A model generated the notes under the pieces. It did not search any database. It had not been told where the DNA came from and saw nothing but the letters and a program-made list of their open reading frames with translations. This document shows positions 31,813-43,687 of a stretch of DNA of 64,000 nt, piece by piece; position 1 is the first letter of the stretch; each line of letters opens with the position of its first letter. The stretch covers positions 14,190,850 to 14,254,849 of the forward strand of contig NC_134029.1 of assembly GCF_964204645.1 (NCBI RefSeq), in the 5' to 3' direction. Both the position numbers and the translations under genes were made by a program. Origin of the DNA: Tubulanus polymorphus. Lineage: Eukaryota > Nemertea > Palaeonemertea > Tubulaniformes > Tubulanidae.

Positions 31813-31978
31813 AATGTACTTTCATTCAGAGTTTGCAAAATCATTATCAAACTGATAATCATATCAGTTATGACAATTCAGTTACCATGGTCAATGTTTT
31901 ATTATTTAGACAGTAAACTGTTTAGTTTAAAAAACTAAGAAAAGTTAATACCTAAAATTTAAAAAACTATATGTTTTT

Positions 31979-32855
31979 AGGCCATCCGTAGGCTGAGCCT
32001 ATTACTATACAAATGGAGCGAATTTAGATGACATGGTTTCCAGAGCAAAGGCTCTTTTACTGTGCAACTGAGCATATATTCAAACAAATCATTCATTAAA
32101 GCATTATCCATTCTCCAAACTCTAAGTAGCTGAATTTTGAAAGAGGGTCTCGTTAGAATATATATGAGCTTTTTCGCGAATATCTGATCGCAAAAATATC
32201 GGTTTTGAAAAGCCAATCAGAAAGCAAAGACTCCTCTATGATTGGCTTAGCCGCAGAAATCAGCAGTTGTTCACGTGAACCCGCGGTAACGTCTACCGTT
32301 TTACTTCCGGGTTTTATTTTAAGATCTAAAATTGTATTTCAAGATCGATTTCTGTGAAAGCTTTAGTTGATTTGGTTTTGTGGGAGGAATATTTTTATCA
32401 GCACTACAGAAAATATCATTGACCATTGTGCAAAGTCCGGGAAAAATAGCTTTTTCTTAAATCGGATAGATGACTTGATATGCTAATTAGCCATGTGCTC
32501 AAACTAAAAATTCAATCAAATTTTATTCTGCAAATATCAAATCCCATTCAATTTTACTTTATTGAACAAAATAAAACATCAAATCCAATTCAATTTTGTT
32601 TCAATGAGCAAATTTCAGAAAATTCAATTCTGTTCCGCATTAAAATCAATAAGACCAAGGGAAAAGACTTATCTGAGGTATTTGTTCCTGCCAGATCCAG
32701 TCTGTGCTACTTTTGTATTCTACGATTGTATTGTGTAAATTATTAGGTATTGACTTTGAGCTGGGAGTGTATTTTGACAAATTTAACCCACAGAATGCAT
32801 CATCATTTGCCATTTTATGAAAAGCTGACAGGCTGGCCATAGTGCCCCTTGGGGC
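31979..32855 (+). mobile_element. Repeat R2, copy 2
   Basis: Starts GGCCATCCGTAGGCTGAGCC and ends GACAGGCTGGCCATAGTGCC, then CCTTGGGGCTCTTGTC. Its middle (TTCACGTGAACCCGCGGT, TTTTACTTCCGGGTTTTATT, TCAATCAAATTTTATTCTG) is collinear with copy 1. A short tandem of TCAAATCCAATTCAATTTT-like units lies at about 32535-32640. It is the best-bounded copy in the window, about 0.88 kb, with GGCCA/TGGCC inverted ends. Confidence 0.7.
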
Positions 32856-32907
32856 TCTTGTCTATACCTTTAACCTTGTCAAGCCAGTCTGAAATTTTAC
32901 CAAATTG

Positions 32908-32921
32908 GTTACCATGGCAAC
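32908..32921. promoter_or_regulatory. X-box (RFX-site) palindrome
   Basis: GTTACCATGGCAAC is a full match to the RFX X-box consensus GTNRCC-(0-3)-RGYAAC. Two more full matches lie at 34408 and 36766 in the same intron. Function is not shown. Confidence 0.4.
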
Positions 32922-34407
32922 GGCCATTAAGATTTGAAAAGGAATTCTCTGGAAATGCTTTTTGATACTCATAATTGCTCAAATTTGAACTAATCATCAA
33001 CAAGTGGTTTCGTGGCTAAAAGTATCTTTTATCAATTAGGCCTATAACCTATTTTTTGATTTAGTAGTCAAGAAATTAATTTTTAATTCTTCAATTAGTG
33101 TTAAAACGAGACTTTTGATCGGCCGCGCTGATTCTTTCCCAACCCGGAAGCGTGACGTCATTCTGAGAACCCAAACCAAAACAACATGGTGTAGTGTATA
33201 AAAACAAACAGCGATTAAAGTGCTTAATAGGGACTCAAATACATCAGATTCCAATCAAACGTCGAAGTTTAGGAAGCCAACAGTTGTTATTAATAGACAG
33301 TCGAAATCATTCCATTTAATTTGGACCTGATGCCTCAGAAGGAAGCAATTTGGGACTTAAGTACAGCATATTTCTACATCATGGAGCTGCGAGCATTAAT
33401 CATCATTTTAGTCATTCGCTCTTCATAAAAACCACACAGAGGGGATGACTGATATAGACATCACAGATATTTCTGTGGGTAGAGATATTTTTATCTAGGA
33501 CTGGACCATAAAAGCGTCCTGAAACCGTAAACTTGTTCGTGAATCCCAGCCCAGCCTGCGCCATCCCAGCCGTGTAATAGTAATATGTGCTGCATACATA
33601 CAGTCAGTATGTTGAACATACTACAGTGATGTGGGTCACTGGGGAAAGCCAATACTATATGCAGTGGAAAGCGCGTTAATACTAGGTGTTGAATTTGCAG
33701 TAATAGCGTCACTTGGCAGAATAAAAGGGTCTCAGATGATAAAAACATAAGTTTTGTGTATCCAAGTTTATGTGTGCCGTAATATTTGCGAGAATTCTCT
33801 AAAGTGTGAAGCTAGTTTACACATAGGCCGGATGTTTTCGCTCTTACGGTCCATCATCTTAGGGCCAAATCTTTGGTTTTTGGCCACCAAAATTTGTCGC
33901 TGCCTTTGTTGAACAGTTCATAGCTACACACAGCCAAGGCTTCAAAAGACAGTAAAATTAGCACGATATTCAACGTGAATGAGCATTGTATTATAACGCT
34001 TCTGAGTGTGCTGCAGGCAATGTGTTCTCAGAATGACGTCATCAGCATCACCGCATAAACGCGAGCATCCTGTTGCTAGGGTCGTTGCTAGAGGCTTTTC
34101 TGGAGTTTGGATAAAGATATTTAGAAAATCTTTTCACGAGACTGTGCATGTGCATACGGTGCATGTTTTATACAAAAAAAAATTAGATTTAAAAATTTTT
34201 CCCAAACCTCTTCATGACCCCTTTGAAAATATTAAGAGTAGATATTACTGGTTGAGTTTTTTAATCTTGATTATTAAAATCAGCGTGAAAATATCAGTCA
34301 AGTGCAAAAAAGAGTGAAATTATCTTTTCATTCCCCAGAGCAGTATCCAAATAGGGAAAAATTTCACAATTATACATTTTTGATACCATAAGAAGGGTAA
34401 GAAGTAT

Positions 34408-34421
34408 GTTGCCATGGCAAC
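34408..34421. promoter_or_regulatory. X-box (RFX-site) palindrome
   Basis: GTTGCCATGGCAAC is a perfect 14-base palindrome and a full X-box consensus match. Confidence 0.4.
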
Positions 34422-34559
34422 TAGATAACAGATAATGAGAAAAATGGCACCTCAAATTTCTGAAACTTCGAGGTTCCTACTTTCTAAAAATGATGGGTGC
34501 CAAGCTTTAACCTTTTATGCACACTCGGCTCAATAAGCTCCTGGACTATGTAGTTCTTG

Positions 34560-34702
34560 ACATATTCTATCATTGTGGTGAGTTTCACTAGGTCATTGGC
34601 TTTTGTATATGGTCACCAGGGGGCGTTGAATACTGTAACTGTTAGAATGTTGAGCATTTGAAACCACTTCCCAAGTGGGCATGGTGTCCCTGGACCCCTC
34701 TA
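34560..34702 (+). mobile_element. Repeat R3, 3' end
   Basis: Part of the last tandem unit (TCACCAGGGGGCG at 34613-34625), then the R3 3' end CCACTTCCCAAGTGGGCATG and GTCCCTGGACCCCT. The terminal AG is replaced, and LINE sequence starts directly after. Confidence 0.75.
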
Positions 34703-35960
34703 AGACGACATTTGCATTTCTTTCAACTGAACCAGAATCCAAATATATTTCTAGCAGTATTGAAACTTTTTTATGCGGTCCCAAATCTTTTAAATTATTC
34801 CAAAAATCCATTGGATTTTGGTTTTTAGACGTCTCTAAGTCCAAACTTATACCCCTGCAGTATCTTCATTTGTAAAATCTATGTCGCCAGTCAAAATTGT
34901 ATCTTGCTTCTATTCCATTTGAATTTGATGTTTTTGTTTTTTTTCCGGCACATGCGAATCCAAAGACCATGGAGTTCATAATTCCAATAATGACTGCGAG
35001 GTTTTTGATACGAATTTCTACGCTGATGTTTAGGGCTATTAACAGGAATTTCATGTTTCATTTCCTTAGTTATCTTTAAGACAATGGTGTCATAAATATG
35101 ATAAACTGCTGTCTGAGTTTCTTGGCAGAGTTCTATGCTCTCAATTAGAGAAATAATTGCATTCCTAGCATTGTCAGAGCTGAACATTTATCATTTTAAT
35201 CTAAATCAAGGTCGTTCAACCTGTGCTACAAGTCATGTATTGCGTTGAATGGTAGGTTGATGCCTTGCACTTCACAACATGGCGTATTGTTGATTTCTAC
35301 AGTGAGCAATGAATGATTGGGCAATTTTGATCCTTGGCCAATGAGTGATTGTACATTATACTTGTTATGGATATGAGTTCCTGTGGCATGTGAGTGAAAA
35401 TAAACTTGTTGTTCTGTAGCTGTAACCATTACGTTAGGGTTATATTATCTGAGGCTCTTTACAACACGAAACAATACTTACTGGCAATTTCGCTCATAGT
35501 AGAAATTGTAAATCGTTTAACATCTTTTAGAATGTCATAAGGTAATAAGAAATAGTCTACAACAGATTTACCATGACTCGAAATATAAGTATTGTTGTTA
35601 CCATCATACCTCCCGTTTAGTAGAGCCATTTTGGCTTCAACAAGAGATCTGTCATTCTTATTGAATTCAATAAGTGATCCACCATGAGGGTTAATAGATT
35701 TATCTAAAATAGATCTGGAAGGCTATCTACATCAGGGATATAATCTTTTAATGAACCAACCTTCCCGAGTCACAGGATAAGTAGACTTGGGATGATAAGT
35801 GTGAGTAAAAACTTGACGAATCTCTACATCAGGGGAACCCTCTAGTGGTAAATAACAGCAGAAAATTGAGATTTTCATATCAGTTAATCTATGCTTTAAC
35901 GTAGTCCCAAAATTCCATCGAAGGCGTTATCACAAACTTTTGTGTCGTACAGCTGAGTGA
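34700..35960 (-). pseudogene. LINE ORF2 fragment: endonuclease C-terminus to pre-RT linker
   Basis: On the minus strand from right to left: ISIFCCYLPLEGSPDVEIRQ (endonuclease), then in shifting frames DYIPDVDSLP, DKSINPHGGSLIEF and SHGKSVVDYFLLPYDILKDV. Next come RNAIISLIESIELCQETQTA and IYDTI. Then ETSKNQNPMDFWNNLKDLGP, SILLEIYLDSG and ANVVLEG. These are the APE-endonuclease C-terminus and the linker before RT in CR1-like/Jockey-group LINEs. RT itself is absent. Multiple frame breaks show an old copy. The N-terminal endonuclease piece at 37170-37375 may belong to the same insertion. Confidence 0.7.
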
Positions 35961-36350
35961 GGTGCTGCATTATGAAAATACCTATACCACCAAAAAATTG
36001 TGTGGTGCTTTTTTCTGTTTTAACAGTCTAGGGAAAGAAAACCGAACATCAGACCTTCCAACCACCCCACATTTTGCGGGACAGTCACGGAATTCCACAG
36101 TCGGTCCCGCTGTCCCGGCGGGAAGCATTAAAATGTCACGCATTTCTAACCAATTTGCTTTTGTCACGGAAAATTTCAAGGTTTTAATTAATTTCAATGA
36201 GAAAGCAGCAACAAAAACCAAAAATTTCAGTGGTGGAAAACTGTAAAAATGTAACAAACAGTAAACTTGAAACATTCATGGTGTTTTTATTTGAAAGAAC
36301 ATGAAAAATACATATTGTACATACTGATAAGTATCATTTTCGGAACGTGT
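35961..36350 (+). other. Nothing recognised
   Basis: Open on both strands but without family resemblance. A block TCCCGCTGTCCCGGCGGGA (about 36104-36122) is GC-rich against an AT-rich background. Confidence 0.35.
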
Positions 36351-36371
36351 ATATACGTATACATATATATT

Positions 36372-36411
<40 letters not shown>

Positions 36412-36450
36412 TATATATATATTTATAAATATTTATATATATATAAACAC
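36351..36450. repeat. (AT)n microsatellite
   Basis: An interrupted TA/AT dinucleotide tract with TTTATAAATAT-type interruptions. Confidence 0.95.
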
Positions 36451-36765
36451 ATACAGGTATTCTATTTCCATATGCATATACCCTATATGGATTCCTGTAG
36501 TTATGAAAACTAATAAACTTTCATTCATTGCACTTCAGTCAAATTTTCAAATTTTTCGGTACTTGATCTAGCTACCACATAAGTTCAAAATTTCCCAAAG
36601 TACATGAAAGAATTACAATTTATGACTATTGCCTGATAGAAAACATGTTTGGCAGTTGTTTTAGTGCTGTTTTGAAACCATAACCTTTCCCAGTTTGGCA
36701 GAATTGGATTTTTTCTGAGAAAATAATGAGAAACTATACACGCGGCGGCCATTTTGAATTTCACC

Positions 36766-36779
36766 GTTGCCATGGCAAC
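36766..36779. promoter_or_regulatory. X-box (RFX-site) palindrome
   Basis: GTTGCCATGGCAAC is identical to the site at 34408. It sits beside GCGGCCATTTTGAA, which contains the YY1-type core GCCATTTT. Function is not shown. Confidence 0.4.
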
Positions 36780-37034
36780 GACAACAATCGCCATGATGAC
36801 CAGTGTAAAATAATCCTGTGGTCAATATACATTATATCTGAAAGTTATATGTGAATCCATTTAGTAGTTTTACTGTGGCAGGCAGTTAAAAACTTAAGGT
36901 CAAAATGCCTGAAATTACCCCAAAAATGGCTTCGCTCTGGTGGCAAAACTTGTCAAAAATGGTGCGCTCACGAAGGGTTAAGGGAATGTTGGCTCTTTTT
37001 CGCTAGCGGTAGGGGAAAAAGTAACTGATATATG

Positions 37035-37165
37035 CCACGAGTGTATATAATAAGGCAATGAGTGAACACTGTGGTGCTTGCAGTCAGTACTCTAGGCTTG
37101 ATCTAATCTGGCAAGTGAACACTGTGGCGCCAGCAGTCGGTTCTCAGGAATAATTTAATATGGCA
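37035..37165 (+). repeat. Degenerate ~60-bp tandem pair
   Basis: AGTGAACACTGTGGTGCTTG followed by CAGTCAGT, then AGTGAACACTGTGGCGCCAG followed by CAGTCGGT, with a matching AATNTGGCAAGTG after each. Confidence 0.7.
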
Positions 37166-37169
37166 AGTG

Positions 37170-37560
37170 GGGATCTCTGTCCCTCAAAACAATTTTCAAG
37201 GGTTGGCACCTCTGAAACATACACTTCAAGATAAACATGATCCGATTCTGGTCCACAAAGCGTCTCCTGTACACATATGATATCACTTTCTGTTGATAGG
37301 AGAATTGCCTGTCTTAGTTCTAAATTTGAAGTCGACCAGCCAGCAACGTTGATGCTTGTGACTTTAAGGTGTTGGGGCCCAAGTTCCTATGGGCGGTACT
37401 GTCTGTTGTCATGCCATTCCCTGTTGGGGTTTCTCGACTGTTCCCTGTAGTAGTTTAATCCTCTGCTGTGCGATGGTCCTCGCTCTTAGTGTTTGCTGGT
37501 CGGGCATTGAAGCGATTATTGTCAGTGTTTTTCGGTATAATACGTCTGTTAGCTGATACC
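37170..37560 (-). pseudogene. LINE APE-endonuclease, N-terminal fragment
   Basis: On the minus strand from 37375: LKVTSINVAGWSTSNLELRQ, then AILLSTESDIICVQETLCGP. This is the start of an APE-type LINE endonuclease: the Asn in the SINVAGW position and the Glu of VQETL are the metal-binding and catalytic positions. Upstream (about 37560-37380) a basic stretch, LRARTIAQQRIKLLQG, may be the end of the preceding ORF or the linker. It could be the missing N-terminal half of the LINE piece at 34700-35960, split by about 1.2 kb. Confidence 0.7.
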
Positions 37561-37744
37561 CGGAACAATTGTCCGTTAAGAATGATGTCTAACTAAATGG
37601 GATGTCGTCGAGGTGCGATTTACTGGATCATGAGTCTGACACTTTTGAATCGGTTTGTATTCTGACTTTGTTTTATTTCTAAGCACGCATACTTTTGCTA
37701 CAACTGAGTTGAATGCAATCTTAGTGAGACCGGGTCTATCACTA

Positions 37745-37992
37745 ATAGATTTTTCAATCCATCAGGGGGCATTGAATAGTACAACATAATTTCCATATTT
37801 GGTACCTAGGCATATTTTGTTACCACAATCAATTGCAAAGTTGTAGCTCTTGACATATTCTATGATTGTGGTGAGTTACAAGGTCATTGGTTTCACTATT
37901 TGGTCACCAAGGGGCGTTGAATATTGAAATTGTTAGAATGTTGAGCATTTGAAACCACTTCCCAAGTGGGCATGGTGTCTCTGGACCCCTAG
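37745..37992 (+). mobile_element. Repeat R3, 3' fragment
   Basis: One and a half tandem units with a CTCF-like TCACCAAGGGGCG at 37904-37916, then the complete 3' end CCACTTCCCAAGTGGGCATG ... GGACCCCTAG. Confidence 0.8.
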
Positions 37993-38497
37993 TTGGTGTT
38001 GTTTTTTTTAAAAACATTTTTAACATTTTTTGCATGGCAGCGAAAACGGGTTTCTGCCTAACTGGTTCATATATCGCACTGGGAAACGTCATCGCAATAA
38101 TCCTAATCAGTCATAACATATGACTTATTTCCAAGAAGCTCAACCTGGTTCAACAATATGCTGAATATGTGGATCCAGCTACATACAAGGGCTACTAACG
38201 TATTGATGTTTTTAAATGGCCACGTAACCGAAGATATGGTTCTTTCAAAGTCCTCTGGTGGCAGTTGCATGAACTAGTCTGTCGCACATGCTCTCCTTGT
38301 GCGTTTTGATCCATTATTTCGTTAATACTAGGTTGATCTACCTTATGCATCAATTTGTTCAGTGAGGAATTTGCATTCAGAAATAAACAATGATAACTTC
38401 TCTGGTATAGAAACAAGGTTTCTGATAGACGTGGGACAAATTATTATTAGACTTAAAACCTTATACAAATTCATCAATGTTACTTTAAGATCTACAG

Positions 38498-38655
38498 ATG
38501 ATGTGTCATAAGTTGGATGAAAAAGATCAAACTATAATTACCCTTCAAGAAAAATGTAGCATTGCTGTTGAATCAATACAACGAGAATATGCTGTGGAAA
38601 GGACTAATTTAAGCAATGACATAGAAACAAAACAATCAGAGCTTCAGACCACTAG
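38498..38655 (+). CDS. Coiled-coil protein gene, exon 6
   Basis: A 158-base exon in phase 0, leaving two bases (AG) at its end. The acceptor TTTAAGATCTACAG ends at 38497 and the donor GTAAAA is at 38656. The peptide includes MMCHKLDEKDQTIITLQEKC and ends KQSELQTT. The leftover AG joins the G that opens the next exon to make an Arg codon, which supports both borders. Confidence 0.8.
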
Positions 38656-38744
38656 GTAAAAAACCGTAGAAAAAAAAATGTGAGCATATCTATTATTTGT
38701 CTGGAAAAAGTACTAGAAATGTGAAACGAACTATTTTTTAACAG

Positions 38745-38964
38745 GGAGAAGCTGGTACAAATTACCGAGCAGTTTAAAGAAAAGGAGATCCAGCTGGCAG
38801 GCTTTGGAAAGACATTACGTGTACTTGACGAAGAGACTCGAATGCGCCATGACTTAGAGTTAAAATATCAAAGTGTTAACAGTGAGTTACTAGATGCTAA
38901 GATGCTTATGGGTCACATGAAAACTGAAAATGTTTCGTTGAAGGAAGCAGCAAGACAATTACAG
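38745..38964 (+). CDS. Coiled-coil protein gene, exon 7
   Basis: A 220-base exon after an 89-base intron. The acceptor CTATTTTTTAACAG ends at 38744 and the donor is GTAATC at 38965. It completes the split Arg codon and reads EKLVQITEQFKEKEIQLAGF ... KEAARQLQ, ending in phase 0. Heptad composition continues apart from one GFGK and one MGHMK segment. Confidence 0.8.
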
Positions 38965-39037
38965 GTAATCTATGAAATAATCCTTAACTGCTTTTCTTAG
39001 CTTGGAGATCAAAACTCATAATTGGCCTATTCATCAG

Positions 39038-39202
39038 GACAACATGGACAAACTTAAAGAAAATAACACTTCACTTCGAGAGAAATTAAAAGATCAGCAT
39101 GAAAAAATCAACCAAGAAAACCATGACCTAAAGAATAGCATCTTTAAAACTAATGAACAATACGACAAAGAGCGAAACGACTTAAAATCAAGACTCAATA
39201 AG
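39038..39202 (+). CDS. Coiled-coil protein gene, exon 8
   Basis: A 165-base exon (55 codons), phase 0 to 0, 73 bases after exon 7. The acceptor is CCTATTCATCAG ending at 39037. The likely donor GTGCAG at 39203 is weaker than the others, so the 3' border is less sure. The peptide runs DNMDKLKENNTSLREKLKDQ ... DLKSRLNK. Confidence 0.75.
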
Positions 39203-40640
39203 GTGCAGTAATTTTCTCTTAACCCTTTGGCGCATGCAAAAAATTATTACCTAAACTATCCTATTGTTTCAGCTAATTACGAAGCAGTACATTTTACGAA
39301 ATAGCAAAACTCCCATTTGGACACCTTATATGATAAATAAGATAATTGCAAGTTGATAAATAGTATGGCAGGTTTTCGTGAATCATAACTTAACCATATA
39401 GCAGATTTCACGATAATGGGTACCAAGTCAACATTTTGATGATGGAATTCTTTTTTTGCAGAGTCATAAAAAACATTTTCTATTTTAATATATAATGGTT
39501 GTATCCTCATAAAGAGAACAATTTCAACAAGTTTGCATGTAGACTACTTAAACCAAAGAGTTTCTTATTTCGTGCTGACTGCGCCGATCTATACTGATCC
39601 TCGGCAGCTGAGTAGAATGGCAACTTTCCAATGACATATTAATGACATTGATTCTTTTTGCCAGTTTGGACTTATAGAAATGCCTCCGTTATTAGCTTTG
39701 GCAGCAGTACAATATAGGTGCACGGCAACAGATGAGTTGCATACATCTTAATGCTCTAGATTTTCTCAGCTGTTACATATTTCTTAGTTTAAATTAATTA
39801 GCATGTCTGCACGTATTTATTAGCTGTGACCTCCAGGCATTTGCTTAGCTCAGAGATTTCACGAAAGAGAGCTGTCATTGGGCACGGGTCAGTCGAGATC
39901 TCGCTTCACTATCTGCATCCTGAGCCTTCTGGATGTCCCCTTTATTGAGGCTGTCTTGGAATTTTTGGTTCGCTTTGGCGAGCCTATGTCAACGGTCTAG
40001 CCGATCGATAATCATTCGTGTGCTTAATACACTACGCTCGAAGCTATTTTTAGCACACTCAAACGCAATTTCATTAGCCAGTAATTTCACTACTCATGGG
40101 CGAATTGAACCGATTAAGCAAGAGAAATTTACAAAAATATTTCAAAAATTCGATTTATTTGAGCGCACTTTTTTATGCAGCATCTTTAACCGTCCAAAAT
40201 AACACATCTGAAAATTCAATGCTTTTTGCATCGGAAGAACTTTATATCGCCAAGATCCGACGCTTGGTTGGGTAGTTATGGGCTTTCAAGGACGAAACCC
40301 CTCAAAATCTTGGTTCTATAAAATTTGTGTTGACCTGGTTTTGACTTCCATCACGTCATAACATTGAACGAGGTGGATCAGCTGGTGCGCGTTATATCAC
40401 AAACAAAATGGCGGCACGATTCAATAGGTTGATATTCATCATTTCTAGCGCGAATACTGATATTCAAGGCGTATGATTTAACGATTTATTGTGTGCAATG
40501 TATTCAGTGTTCAATGATTCATCTAGCTTTGATATCCCGTACATAAGGTAGGTAACGTTGCATCAAGATATCTGATGAAAATGTGGTTTCAAAATGCGGA
40601 AATTTACTTCCGTGTTCGCCACATGGCTGATTCACTGATA
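39203..40640 (+). other. Intron sequence, nothing recognised
   Basis: No coding or mobile-element similarity seen in the first part of the ~22-kb intron between exons 8 and 9. Confidence 0.4.
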
Positions 40641-40641
40641 G

Positions 40642-40706
<65 letters not shown>
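40641..40706. repeat. (CAT)n microsatellite
   Basis: About 21 uninterrupted CAT/ATC triplets; long Met or Ser open frames here are artefacts of the repeat. Confidence 0.95.
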
Positions 40707-40708
<2 letters not shown>

Positions 40709-42604
40709 TTCTCGGACGGAAGGAGGCCTGGTGGTGGCCTATTGGTGTCCGGCTTGTTTGTTGATTAGTATTGGTTCAGGTGACAGAGTTTCCATATAAA
40801 GCCCTCTGACTTAATAATATTTCATTAAAAATAATTGGTATATTTATTCATTACTAAAAGATTATATTGTTTATAGAGTTGCCTTACACTCTCGTGTTCA
40901 CTACGTGTATGTATCAGTTATAGAGTACGCGGGCCACGGTGTAGGTCGGGCGTAACAACGATTTGTCTGAGTGAAGATGTAAGCTACTTAAAGCAATCCT
41001 ATCGTGAAATCATTAAAAATCATGGCAGTCAATACACTTTATTTCGTCAGTAACCGGCACTGACTGGCCTCAAATTTGAAGAACTTGGGAGCTTCTGTCC
41101 TGATTGGTCCGTACGATAAAATTGAAAAAACCTCCGATGAAACCCATGCTCTCACCAAGTTTGTACTGTATCTTATCGGGTCACTCATAGTTGTAGTTTT
41201 TTGGTTTACCTATGTTATGGCTGTTGGTTGGCAGTCTGCCAAGAGTGTGTTAAATCGCAGCACAAAATTTAGTGGTAAATACTTACGGGGTTGTCTTTTA
41301 TCGTGAAGCAAGTAGAATTGATGCGCGGAGGTCAGGCCGGTAAGCTTCGAACGGATGATGCAAATTTTCGAGAAAAACGTCGAAAATTCTTCGCTTTCTT
41401 TCTTCATTGAAAGAGTAATAGACGATGGCGCCAGTCCGAAGGCCAGCGTTTTTGGAGAGAGGTAGTCGACAAATGTTTGGCATCGTTTTTGTTGAAATGA
41501 GAGTTAATTGGTTCCACACAGTGGTGTGCACTTTTTCATTTGCTATTGCCGTAGGCTAATTGGTGTGTTTGCCGATGTTTTTGCGGTATATTGGCATTCT
41601 TCACGTAACAGCGCATACACGTTAAAATCCGCGCACTACGTAAATCAGCTGTTATATCTATCGTACGTACATACACACCGCAGTGCATGGCAGTGCCTCT
41701 TTTAATTTCGTTAGATACTTCGTCGATGGATATGCTGTTTCTTGACATAAAACCATAACAATAATGTATATTTAGGTACTATACGTTACGGTATCTGGGT
41801 AAGCGAAGGAGTGGAAGGTGTCCACTTAATTCCACATACTCTAAAGGTTTTTAGATCTTCTAGAACGGGAAATTCACCGTTTTAAAACAGTTAATTGCCA
41901 TAAAGTTTTGAAATTTTCTGTTTTTAAACTAAATTTTGATCTATTATCACAAAATATTCAGTTCAGAATGTTTGAGCTTGAAATTTTTCACACAGACCTC
42001 AAAATTGTAGGAGACTCCCGTATGATAAAATATTCAACGTTTATTTGTTCTAAAAATATATTATATGACAATTTCAGAAAGTCAATAAATCATTGTTTGT
42101 CACTTTCTGATGAGTATTTGTGCTGTCTCATCATCTAGGCCTCTCTGCATGCAAGGCTGGAATGATTGGATAGAGCATTGAACAAAATCTAAACCTATAG
42201 GAAAATATTGCCACATTCATCAGGAAGAAAATGAGCTGGTAGGCCTAAAATGAGAAATTTGGCACTGTTTTCTTGGCTTCATGGATTTTTATGCTAAATA
42301 CAAAGAATTGCTAAAACACAGCCAATATCAAATTTTGTGTCATGCTTCCCAGAGCCTTTATAGTTTTCTGGACATATCTAAACTAAAACTAGCAGCCACG
42401 ACGCAAGTGGAAATCAAAATGAATACATGTATAATTGTACGTTCTTCTAGATAGTAGAAAGGTAAACCACTTTGCCTGTGGCAAATTATTTATATCATTC
42501 AAGGGATGTATTACAATTATGAACATTTGACAAAATAATCAATTTTTCTCGTTAAAAGTCAGTTATCATTAGAAGTTCACACTGATCAAAATTGAGTCCT
42601 TTTT
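40707..42604 (+). other. Intron sequence, nothing recognised
   Basis: Short open frames only. One (about 41076-41306) contains a hydrophobic run, VLYLIGSLIVVVFWFTYVMA, but has no splice or start context. A diverged hairpin block (ACCACTTTGCCTGTGGCAAA, about 42467) resembles the repeat at 3668 and 22649. Confidence 0.4.
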
Positions 42605-43687
42605 AGCCCAGCGGGCTATTGCGTTCACTTTTCGTCCGTCCGTAGAAGGAATCCAGTTATTTTGGGAAGTTTTGAAGACGCTTCAAGGTAATCTCTTGAT
42701 ATTTAGTTTATACATGTATCTACCCTAGACACATCTTCAGCCCAAAAACTGGCCCTGTCAGATTCAAGATGGCCGACTGGCAGCTATTGTTGTTCGCCAG
42801 AATCAGCACTTTTTACACATTTTCGAAGTTTTCGAGGGAAATTTTGAAGATACTTTGAACAATTACCTTGATCTTTCGTTTATATTTGAATCTACCAATA
42901 GCCCACCAGCATAAGAAAAATTGGGTCGATCTGACTCAAGATGGCCGTCCTATGGCCTTTTTAGTGCCCAAAAATGGCAATTTTGGTCCGAATTCTGAGT
43001 CCTGTAGCTTCATACTGGTTTGCCATTTATCATTGCAATTTGTGATGGGTATTCTTTGGAAAGGGATGTTTTATACCTGGGACAGGTTTTTTTGATCAGC
43101 CAATTATGACGCAATTGGCGGCCATCTTGGTGTCATCAGTACTCATTCGTACGTGGGATAAAGTTTTTCCACATTAAATTGATACCTAAGCATATTGTGT
43201 ATCTATATTCAATTGGAAAGTTGCAGCCCATAACGTCTTCAATGTTTTGGGTGAGTTTCAAGGTAATTGGTTTTTGTATGTGGCCACCAGGGGGCGTTGA
43301 ATAATACAATAACTTAGTATTTCTATATTATATTTGTACCTATGCATATTTTGTTACCACAATCAATTGCAAAGTTGAAGCTCATGACATCTTCCATGAT
43401 TTTGGTGAGTTTAAAGGACATTAGTTATTCTATATGGTCACCAGGGGGCGTTGAATAGTAGAATAACTTAGTATTTCCTTATTATATTGGTACCTAGGCA
43501 TATTCTATTACCATGATCAATTGCAAAGTTGTAGTTCATGAGATCGTCTATGATTGTGGTGAGTTTTTAAGGACATTAGTTATTCCATATAGTCACCAGG
43601 AGGCATTGAATAGGAGAATAGCTGAGTATTTCCTTATTAGATTGGTACCTAGGCATATTTTGTTACCATGTAACGTTGTATTTCATG
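42605..43687 (+). mobile_element. Repeat R3, long copy, 5' part
   Basis: Begins TTAGCCCAGCGGGCTATTGC, then the body CAAGATGGCCGACTGGCAGC, CAAGATGGCCGTCCTATGGC, and 155-bp units with CTCF-like cores CCACCAGGGGGCG at 43284-43296 and TCACCAGGGGGCG at 43438-43450. It is interrupted at 43688 by a LINE and resumes at about 44681. Confidence 0.85.

Larger units (their letters stand above)
32856..34555 (+). other. Intron sequence with two X-box palindromes
   Basis: No gene recognised. The notable sites are the palindromes at 32908-32921 and 34408-34421, listed separately. Confidence 0.4.

Noticed and set aside
33491-33748. Minus-strand open frame of 85 codons
   Set aside because: No domain or repeat similarity; composition not protein-like.
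40519-40799. Poly-Met and poly-Ser open frames
   Set aside because: Artefacts of the CAT microsatellite.
41076-41306. Open frame with a possible membrane segment (VLYLIGSLIVVVFWFTYVMA)
   Set aside because: No family resemblance, no upstream exon or splice signals, and a single hydrophobic run is expected by chance in AT-rich DNA.
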